This document shows, piece after piece, positions 57,918 to 64,000 of a DNA stretch of 64,000 bases. A model generated the notes under the pieces. The model ran no database searches and had not been told where the DNA came from. It was given only the letters and a program-made list of their open reading frames with translations. Source of the DNA: Massilia yuzhufengensis (GTDB lineage: Bacteria > Pseudomonadota > Gammaproteobacteria > Burkholderiales > Burkholderiaceae_D); contig NZ_FOLD01000002.1 of the NCBI RefSeq assembly GCF_900112225.1, positions 225,377 to 289,376 on the forward strand. The letters are read 5' to 3'. Made by a program: the position numbers and the translations under genes. Within the stretch, counting starts at the first letter, position 1. Each line of letters begins with the position of its first letter.

Positions 57918-59519
57918 TCAACGCAGCGCCAGCACTGGCGTCGTGGAGATCGAAGCAGCTGTGCGGTGGACGCTGGAAGCGCCGACACCCAGCTTGAACA
58001 CCCCCACCAGATTCCCCAGCTTGGCCGCCTGCGTCTCCAGCGACTCCGCCGCCGCCGCCGCCTCTTCCACCAGCGCCGCATTCTGCTGCGTCGCCGCGTC
58101 GATCTCGGTCACGGCCTGGTTGACCTGGCCGATGCCCGCCTCCTGCTCGCGGCTGGCCGCGCTGATCTCGGACATGATGTCGCTCACCCGCTGCACGCTC
58201 GCCACCACGTCGCCCATGGTGCCGCCGGCCTGGCCGACCAGGCGGTTGCCTTCGCCGACGGTGCTGGTGGTGGTGTCGATCAGGACCTTGATTTCCTTGG
58301 CTGCCGCGTTCGAGCGCTGGGCCAGGGCCCGCACTTCGCTGGCGACGACGGCGAAGCCCCTGCCCTGCTCGCCGGCGCGCGCCGCTTCGACGGCCGCGTT
58401 CAGCGCCAGGATATTGGTCTGGAAGGCGATACCTTCGATGACGCCGATGATGTCGCCGATCTTGCGCGAGGCTTCGTCGATCGCGCCCATGGTCTGCACC
58501 ACCTGGTTCACCACGGCGCCGCCGCGGGTGGCGACGTCGGTGGCCGATGCGGCCAGCTGGCTGGCCTGGCGCGCGTTGTCGGCGTTCTGGCGCACGGTGG
58601 TAGTGAGTTCTTCCATCGAGGACGCGGTTTCTTCCAGCGCGCTGGCCTGGCTTTCGGTGCGGCGCGACAGGTCGAGGTTGCCGGCGGCGATTTCCTGCGA
58701 CGCGGTGCCGATCGAATCGGTCCCGTCGCGCACTTCGCTGACGATGCGGTGCAGGCTGGCGCGCATCGATTCGAGCGCGCGGCGCAGGCGGCCGGTCTCG
58801 GTGCGGTCGTCCGGCGCCACGGCGGCGCCTTCGCCACCGAGGTCGCCTTCGGCGATGCGGTCGGCAAACACGATGGCGTCTTCCAGCGGGCGCACGATGG
58901 CGCGGATCAGGAACCAGCCCATCACGATCGTGGCCACCATCGCGGCCAGCGCCACCAGCCGGATCTCCAGCAGGGCCGACACCACCACGGCGTCGCCCTT
59001 GGCGCGGGCGCTATCCGAATCCTTTTCAATCAGTTCGCTCACCGTGCCCATGGTGGTTTCCAGCTTGCGGAAGCCGTCCATGAAGCCGCCGAAGGCCTGG
59101 CGCGCCGCGGCCTGGTCGCTGCCGGCCAGCGCCACGATGGCGGCCGCGCTCTTCAGGTAGGCCTCGACGTCCGGACGCGCGGTGGCGATCGCCGCCTTGA
59201 CGCCGCCGTTGGTGGCCTGGCCGTCGAGGGCCGCGATCATCTTGTTGAAGATCGCCGCGTGCTCGTCGGCGTCGCGCTTTGCGGCCGCGTGTTCTTCCGG
59301 GCTGGCCGCCATCAGCGCGGCCAGCACGTCGGCGCGCAGCGCGTCGTGCATCATGTCGGCCTGCATCTGGTCGCGCAGCACCGAGCCATTGACGCTGATC
59401 GCGTCCATCGAGCCATCGAGCGACTTCACCGACAGGAAGCCGATCAGGCCGACCACGCCGCAGAACAGCAGCGTGACGAAATAAGAGAGGCGCAGCTGGT
59501 GCTTGATGGTCAGTTTCAT
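57918..59519 (-). CDS. Methyl-accepting chemotaxis protein
   Basis: 533-residue inner-membrane chemoreceptor. TM1 about 12-32, a periplasmic four-helix-type domain (about 33-188), TM2 about 190-212, HAMP (about 212-268) and a cytoplasmic signalling domain with the invariant hairpin tip [20 protein letters not shown]. Methylation-helix lines [15 protein letters not shown] and [17 protein letters not shown] are present. ATG 59519 is the first codon before TM1; longer frames to 60485 are shadows. It lies 11 bp after the outer-membrane protein gene, hence one transcript. Signal unknown. Confidence 0.93.
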   Translation of the reverse strand: MKLTIKHQLRLSYFVTLLFCGVVGLIGFLSVKSLDGSMDAISVNGSVLRDQMQADMMHDALRADVLAALMAASPEEHAAAKRDADEHAAIFNKMIAALDGQATNGGVKAAIATARPDVEAYLKSAAAIVALAGSDQAAARQAFGGFMDGFRKLETTMGTVSELIEKDSDSARAKGDAVVVSALLEIRLVALAAMVATIVMGWFLIRAIVRPLEDAIVFADRIAEGDLGGEGAAVAPDDRTETGRLRRALESMRASLHRIVSEVRDGTDSIGTASQEIAAGNLDLSRRTESQASALEETASSMEELTTTVRQNADNARQASQLAASATDVATRGGAVVNQVVQTMGAIDEASRKIGDIIGVIEGIAFQTNILALNAAVEAARAGEQGRGFAVVASEVRALAQRSNAAAKEIKVLIDTTTSTVGEGNRLVGQAGGTMGDVVASVQRVSDIMSEISAASREQEAGIGQVNQAVTEIDAATQQNAALVEEAAAAAESLETQAAKLGNLVGVFKLGVGASSVHRTAASISTTPVLALR

Positions 59520-59530
59520 CGCGGGTCGGG

Positions 59531-60307
59531 TCAGAGTTTGAAGGACAGGCCGACCGTGAAGGCCAGGTCGGGAGTGCGGCTGTTCAGGCCACGCGAGAGC
59601 ATCGCGTCGACCTGCACGGTATCGGACAGCAAATAAGCGCCGCCGACGTCGAAGCTGGCTTGCGTGCCGCCATGGGCGCTGCGGGCAATCTGCGGCATCG
59701 CCACTTCGGCGAAGCCGCGCAGGCGTTCGTTGATGGCCTTGCCCACCACCACGCCCAGGATGCCGTGGCGGTAGCGACCGGCCTCGCCGCGTTCCACGCC
59801 CACGCCCGGCATGATGCCGAGCGAGTAATCGTCCGGCAGTTCCCATTCGCCCACCACGCGCAGCGAAGGACGCACGCCGTCGCCGCGGAAGGCGCGCGAG
59901 CCGCTGTCGAGGTCCGCATGCAGCAGCACGCCCACCGAGGGCAGGCTGCCGGCGGCGTCCATCGCATGCCACTTCACGCCGACCGAGGTATCGGCATAGC
60001 CCTTGGCGCGCTCGCGCGCGCCGCCGAGCGTACTGCGCTGGTCGATGCGGCCGTCGGTCTCGACGCGCAGCTCGAAGCTCTCGCCCATGCCGTAGCGCAG
60101 CAGGGTTGGGGTGGAAACGGTGCGGTCGCGCGCCGCGCCCTGGCGGTCGCGCTCGAGCAGCAGGCTGGTTTCGACCTGCAGCCGGCCATCGCCCACCACG
60201 TTGCTCGATTCGACGAAGTCGGGACGGTCGGTGGCGATCTGGTCCTGGGCATGGGAGGCGGTGGCTGCGCAGGCAAGCAGGGCGGCGAGGATGGCGGTGT
60301 GCTTCAT
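59531..60307 (-). CDS. Outer-membrane beta-barrel protein, phenol MetA-pathway transporter-like
   Basis: 258 residues. Signal peptide [20 protein letters not shown], then the family opening [20 protein letters not shown] and alternating beta strands ending in the membrane-type C-terminus FTVGLSFKL. The PF13557-like family is annotated as transporters in phenol and related degradation pathways, but experimental support is thin. ATG 60307 starts the signal peptide; 31 upstream codons are rejected. It lies 11 bp upstream of the chemoreceptor, an unusual partnership that suggests the receptor senses what the barrel admits. Confidence 0.8.
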   Translation of the reverse strand: MKHTAILAALLACAATASHAQDQIATDRPDFVESSNVVGDGRLQVETSLLLERDRQGAARDRTVSTPTLLRYGMGESFELRVETDGRIDQRSTLGGARERAKGYADTSVGVKWHAMDAAGSLPSVGVLLHADLDSGSRAFRGDGVRPSLRVVGEWELPDDYSLGIMPGVGVERGEAGRYRHGILGVVVGKAINERLRGFAEVAMPQIARSAHGGTQASFDVGGAYLLSDTVQVDAMLSRGLNSRTPDLAFTVGLSFKL

Positions 60308-60461
60308 GGGGTTCCAAAACAGGTTGAGATGGCGTGCTTTGCCAGGAAGTGACAAAAGTTGCCGTATGGAATAGTCCCCCAACTGGTCCAGCCGCGTCAA
60401 TCCGCGCGTCCCAATCCCTATCGAAGAGCCAGGAAAAGCGTTGTTGCCACGCCGCGCCGGA

Positions 60462-60498
60462 GTAAAAAAAATGCCGCTCAGTCAAGACTGAGCGGCAT
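60462..60498 (-). terminator. Rho-independent terminator of rpoD
   Basis: Stem ATGCCGCTCAGT (60471-60482) with ACTGAGCGGCAT (60487-60498), 4-nt loop, followed on the minus strand by TTTTTTTAC (60470-60462). It starts 28 bp after the rpoD stop. A T-rich stretch on the plus strand at 60505-60510 may allow weak activity in the other direction. Confidence 0.9.
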
Positions 60499-60526
60499 GT
60501 TCAATTTTTTACCGATTGGTAAAAAA

Positions 60527-63175
60527 TCAGTGGTTATGCAGGAAGGTCTTGAGCTTGTCCGAACGCGACGGCTGGCGCAGCTTGCTCATCGCCTTGGCTT
60601 CGATCTGGCGGATCCGCTCGCGGGTGACGTCGAACTGCTTGCCCACTTCTTCCAGCGTGTGGTCGTTCGACATCTCGACGCCGTAGCGCATGCGCAGCAC
60701 CTTGGCTTCGCGCGGGGTCAGCGAGTCCAGCACTTCCTTGATCACGTTGCGCATCGACGCGTGCAGCGCGGCGTCCAGCGGGGCCAGGGTGGTGTTGTCC
60801 TCGATGAAGTCGCCCAGCTGCGAATCGCCGTCCTCGCCCATCGGGGTTTCCATCGAGATCGGCTCTTTCGCGATCTTCATGATCTCGCGGACCTTGTTCT
60901 CTGGCATTTCCATTTTCAGGGCCAGGGTCGGCAGGTCCGGCTCGCTGCCCGTTTCCTGCATGATCTGGCGCGAGATGCGGTTCATCTTGTTGATCGTCTC
61001 GATCATGTGCACCGGCACGCGGATGGTGCGGGCCATGTCGGCGATCGAACGCGTGATGGCCTGGCGGATCCACCAGGTCGCGTAGGTCGAGAATTTGTAG
61101 CCGCGGCGGTATTCGAACTTGTCCACCGCCTTGAGCAGGCCGATATTGCCTTCCTGGATCAGGTCGAGGAATTGCAGGCCGCGGTTGATGTATTTCTTGG
61201 CGATCGAGATCACCAGGCGCAGGTTGGCCACGGTCATTTCGCGCTTGGCCTGGCGCGCGCGCTTCTCGCCCGCCGCCATCTGCTTGTTGATGCGGCGCAG
61301 GTCGGCCAGCGGCAGCGCCACGCGCGCCTGCAGGTCGATCATGCGCTGCTGCAGTTCCTTGATGGCCGGCAGGTTACGGCTCAGCACCGCGCTGTAGGCG
61401 TAGGCGCAGTCGACTTCGCGGTCGCCCCATTGCAGGTCGGTCTCGTTGCCTGGGAACACCTTGATGAAGTGGGCGCGCGGCATGCCGCAGCGGTTCACGC
61501 AGATGTCCAGCACGGCGCGCTCGATGGAGCGCACTTCGTCCATCTGGTGGCGCAGCGTGTCGCACAGCTTCTCGACGATCTTGGCGGTGAAGCGGATGCC
61601 CAGCAGCTCGTTCGAGATGATGGCCTGCGCCGCTTCGTAGTCGTCGGAGCCGTAGCCCTGGGTCTTGAAGGCGTGGCCCATGCGGTCGAACTGCTTTTCG
61701 ATGAGGTTGAACTTTTCCAGCGCGCTCTTGCGCAGTTGGGCAAGCTGCTCGGTCGAGTAGCCGGCCGCACCGCCGCCGACGGCGCCGTCTTCTTCCTCTT
61801 CCTCGACGTCGTCTTCCTCGTCCTCGTCGTCGCTGGCGCGCGGGGCGGCGGCGACCGGCGCCGGCGCGGCGTCGTTATGGTCGACGAAGCCGTCGACCAC
61901 GTCGTCGATCTTCATCTCGTCCGAGGCGATCTTGTGCGACAGCGCGATGATTTCGGAAATCGTGGTCGGGCAGGCCGAGATCGCCTGCACCATGTCTTTC
62001 AGGCCATCTTCGATGCGCTTGGCGATCTCGATTTCGCCTTCGCGGGTCAACAGCGACACCGCGCCCATTTCACGCATGTACATGCGGACCGGGTCGGTGG
62101 TGCGGCCGAAGTCGGAGTCGACCGTCGACAGCGCGGTCGCGGCGGCGGCTTCCACTTCGTCTTCACTGGTAGCGGTCGGCACATTGTCCGACAGCAGCAT
62201 CATTTCCGCTTCCGGCGCGCGCTCGTAGATCGCGATACCCATGTCGTTGAAGGTCGCGATGATGCCTTCGATCGCTTCCGGATCGACGATGTTTTCCGGC
62301 AGCTGGTCGTTGATCTGCGCATGGGTCAGGTAGCCGCGCTCCTTGCCCATGTTGATCAGGTTCTTCAGCTGGGTGCGGCGCTTTTCCAGCTCCGCTTCCG
62401 AGAAACCGGTCTCGCCGCCAGTCACGCCAGGCAAGCCCTTGGCCTTGCGCTCGCGCAGCTTGGATGCCGCTTTCAGTTCGGTGCGCTCGATCGTGTTCAG
62501 CGCCGCGACTTCGTCGTTTTCCGGCACGAACTCGCTCGGCTTGCGGCCGCGGCGGCCCGGGACCTTCACTTGCGGCAGCAGGTAGCCGGTGGTGTCGATC
62601 GCGGCCAGCTTGGCGGCGTCGGTGGTCGAGTTGACGGTGCCGACGGCGCTCACCGGGACCGCCGGCGCAGGGGCGTCGGTGCGGCGGCGGGTGCGCACGA
62701 CCTTCGGAGCGGCTTCTTCTGCCCCGGCTGCCGGGGCAGCTGCGGTCACGGCAGGTAGCGCTTCGGCGACCGGCGGCTCGACGTGCTGTGCATGCGCCGC
62801 GCCTTTCAGGCTCGCCAGCTTCGAGGTGCGCTTGCGCACGACGACGGCGGCCGCGTCCGGCACGGCAGCCGTGTAATCCTCGAACGGCGCCGGCTCGACC
62901 GCCGCTGGCGCAGCGACTTCGACCGGGGCAGCCGCGGCCTCGCTTGGCGCCGCGACCGCTTCAGCGGTCACGTCGTTGGCCGACTCCTGCGACGCATCCG
63001 CCTGGGCTGCCTTGACCGACGCCAGGCGCGAGCGGGTTTTCACTACCGTCACCTTGGCCGCGTCTTCCGTTTCGAGGAAGTAGGAGGTCGCGGTTTTCGG
63101 CACTGCCAGCTGTGCCGAAGCCTTGGCGGGCGTTTTTTTGGCGGTCAGAGTCAGTGTCTTGGCGGTGTTTTTCAT
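60527..63175 (-). CDS. rpoD: Primary RNA polymerase sigma factor (sigma-70)
   Basis: 882 residues. A long Ala/Pro/Val-rich low-complexity N-terminus (1-210) precedes region 1.1 (about 250-330), the non-conserved insert with an acidic run ([18 protein letters not shown] near 450), and regions 2-4. Region 2.3-2.4 reads [19 protein letters not shown] and region 4.2 [22 protein letters not shown]. coli RpoD has 613 residues; the difference is mainly the N-terminal extension. GGAGAGAG precedes ATG 63175. The usual upstream partner dnaG is not adjacent. Confidence 0.97.
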   Translation of the reverse strand: MKNTAKTLTLTAKKTPAKASAQLAVPKTATSYFLETEDAAKVTVVKTRSRLASVKAAQADASQESANDVTAEAVAAPSEAAAAPVEVAAPAAVEPAPFEDYTAAVPDAAAVVVRKRTSKLASLKGAAHAQHVEPPVAEALPAVTAAAPAAGAEEAAPKVVRTRRRTDAPAPAVPVSAVGTVNSTTDAAKLAAIDTTGYLLPQVKVPGRRGRKPSEFVPENDEVAALNTIERTELKAASKLRERKAKGLPGVTGGETGFSEAELEKRRTQLKNLINMGKERGYLTHAQINDQLPENIVDPEAIEGIIATFNDMGIAIYERAPEAEMMLLSDNVPTATSEDEVEAAAATALSTVDSDFGRTTDPVRMYMREMGAVSLLTREGEIEIAKRIEDGLKDMVQAISACPTTISEIIALSHKIASDEMKIDDVVDGFVDHNDAAPAPVAAAPRASDDEDEEDDVEEEEEDGAVGGGAAGYSTEQLAQLRKSALEKFNLIEKQFDRMGHAFKTQGYGSDDYEAAQAIISNELLGIRFTAKIVEKLCDTLRHQMDEVRSIERAVLDICVNRCGMPRAHFIKVFPGNETDLQWGDREVDCAYAYSAVLSRNLPAIKELQQRMIDLQARVALPLADLRRINKQMAAGEKRARQAKREMTVANLRLVISIAKKYINRGLQFLDLIQEGNIGLLKAVDKFEYRRGYKFSTYATWWIRQAITRSIADMARTIRVPVHMIETINKMNRISRQIMQETGSEPDLPTLALKMEMPENKVREIMKIAKEPISMETPMGEDGDSQLGDFIEDNTTLAPLDAALHASMRNVIKEVLDSLTPREAKVLRMRYGVEMSNDHTLEEVGKQFDVTRERIRQIEAKAMSKLRQPSRSDKLKTFLHNH

Positions 63176-63391
63176 GTGAAACTCTCTCCAGTCGAGGCGA
63201 ATGGCGCGCCTGCGAAGTCAATAATCAGCGGGACCCGTGAACGGATCCGGGTACGGGAATGGAAGGGGCCCTAGCTGAGGGCGGGCACGCGGACTTCAAG
63301 CACGCATTCCGCGGGGCTGCCAAGGATCGGGATATGGCAGCGCTCTGGCGAGGAATGGAATATGGTCGAAATCACGGTATGCATGTCAGAA

Positions 63392-63455
63392 CGAAAAAAA
63401 GCCCGTCGGGTCAAACGGGCTTGCAGCTTCTAATGTCCAGCGAAGAACAGAAGGA
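63392..63455 (-). ncRNA. Candidate small RNA upstream of rpoD
   Basis: In the 560-bp gene-free region 63176-63735, a minus-strand promoter (63462-63491) is followed after about 30 nt by an intrinsic terminator: AAGCCCGT pairs with ACGGGCTT (63399-63406 and 63415-63422), ending in TTTTTTT. The predicted transcript is about 64 nt and begins near a CCTCC anti-Shine-Dalgarno-like stretch. No homology to a known RNA is recognised. Alternatively the hairpin only shields rpoD from upstream transcription. Region 63176-63391 shows no gene. Confidence 0.4.
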
Positions 63456-63461
63456 GGCGAT

Positions 63462-63491
63462 ATTATGCCGCATTGCAAGAATTGGTGATAA
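63462..63491 (-). promoter_or_regulatory. Candidate sigma-70 promoter of the small RNA
   Basis: On the minus strand, -35 TTATCA (63491-63486, 4 of 6 consensus) and -10 CATAAT (63467-63462, 5 of 6) with an 18-bp spacer, in AT-rich DNA within an otherwise GC-rich region. Confidence 0.45.
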
Positions 63492-63496
63492 TTGAA

Positions 63497-63514
63497 ATAT
63501 CCCATATGGGATAT
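63497..63514. promoter_or_regulatory. 18-bp perfect palindrome, candidate operator
   Basis: ATATCCCATATGGGATAT is perfectly self-complementary and sits 5 bp upstream of the -35 hexamer of the candidate small-RNA promoter. It has the form of a site for a dimeric HTH repressor or activator. No matching regulator gene is identified in the window. Confidence 0.5.
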
Positions 63515-63735
63515 CACCACATTGAATATGGCACCCGCCGTCAACTTCCCGACCCGTATGCGTCGGCGCAAGCCGTGCGCAAGGCAAGAGGCGGATGATA
63601 CACGATTTCATGCCCGCACGCCTGACGCCTTCACATGCCGCACGCTGGTTCGTTCTCAAGATTAATGGAACAAGTACAATACGGCCCGCACTGGCGTCCG
63701 GGCGCCGTGCTATCCTTCGCTTTCCCGCTCTTACA

Positions 63736-64000
63736 ATGAAGTCAATGAATACCACTACCGCTGCCGAGACCGTCGACACCACCGCGCCTGCCACACCCGA
63801 GACTCCCGATACGCCTGCCGAGGCAAGCTCCGCACCGGACGCTGCGGCAGCCGATGCCGCGGCGGCCGATGCCGTGGCGGGCACGCCGGCAGCCGACGCT
63901 CCGCAGGCCGACGCTCCTGCCGACGCTCCGGCCGACGCCCCTGCGGCAGCCCCGGCTGCCGCAGGGGCCGCACCCGCCACCTCGGCACGTGCCTTGCTCA
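63736..64000 (+). CDS. ProQ/FinO-like RNA chaperone, 5' part only
   Basis: Open frame of 88 codons running off the window end, from ATG 63736 (a second ATG is at 63745). Nearly all of it is an Ala/Pro/Asp-rich, probably disordered N-terminus with repeated ADAP units. The last visible residues, TSARALL, match how the FinO/ProQ domain begins in related betaproteobacterial proteins. The assignment rests on these few residues and the style of the N-terminus, so it is tentative. It is divergent from the small-RNA candidate. Confidence 0.5.
   Translation, partial: MKSMNTTTAAETVDTTAPATPETPDTPAEASSAPDAAAADAAAADAVAGTPAADAPQADAPADAPADAPAAAPAAAGAAPATSARALL

Noticed and set aside
63259-63495. 78-codon plus-strand frame upstream of rpoD
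   Set aside because: It crosses the hairpin at 63399-63422 and has no family match or good ribosome site; kept only as a caveat for the small-RNA interpretation.

Overview
The window comes from the chromosome of a high-GC betaproteobacterium, most likely Oxalobacteraceae of the Massilia/Telluria type. This is inferred from the betaproteobacterial housekeeping genes and their order (ftsK-lolA-rarA, hemCDXY, nadE-glnB, a long RpoD), the PEP-CTERM surface proteins and the dispersed REP-like palindromes. No rRNA, CRISPR array, complete transposase or prophage is visible.

Layout. 0-8 kb: a stress cluster with an acetyl-CoA-ligase/GNAT fusion (Pat-like) facing a minus-strand run of three universal stress proteins, a diguanylate cyclase and a P-type ATPase. 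The run is preceded by a perfect FNR/ANR-type box, so it looks like a low-oxygen regulon. 8-10 kb: two identical tRNA-Ser(CGA) genes with twin terminators, then serS. 10-18 kb: between serS and rarA lies an accessory block. It holds a four-gene operon of exported proteins of unknown function, a membrane protein and a small winged-helix regulator. 18-26 kb: rarA, lolA, ftsK, trxB, a Smr protein, a bacteriophytochrome histidine kinase and a TRIC-like channel. 26-30 kb: glnB, nadE and a COG3146 acyltransferase. 30-32 kb: a serine beta-lactamase-like hydrolase bracketed by repeats, truncated gene pieces and two small proteins.

32-36 kb: the decayed tail of a malonate decarboxylase locus (truncated mdcG, mdcB, mdcH) with an intact mdcR-like LysR gene translationally coupled to a second LysR gene. 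36-45 kb: a TonB receptor, an alpha/beta hydrolase and a complete branched-chain-type ABC importer in one direction, which reads as a full route from outer membrane to cytoplasm for one unidentified substrate. 45-47.5 kb: an envelope trio of PEP-CTERM protein, post-PEP-CTERM-type protein and zinc metalloprotease with PA domain. 47.6-55 kb: ppa, hemYXDC and divergent ppc. 55-60 kb: a GHL10-type secreted glycosidase, a chemoreceptor and an outer-membrane protein. 60-64 kb: rpoD, a candidate small RNA beside an 18-bp perfect palindrome, and the start of a ProQ/FinO-like gene.

Two families of dispersed repeats shape the accessory parts: REP-like palindromes, mostly in oppositely oriented pairs, and a 30-46 bp repeat that supplies the C-termini and stop codons of neighbouring reading frames. 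The best candidates for something new are the exported-protein operon inserted between rarA and serS, the repeat-bracketed hydrolase cassette, the palindromic tRNA-Ser locus and the putative small RNA upstream of rpoD.
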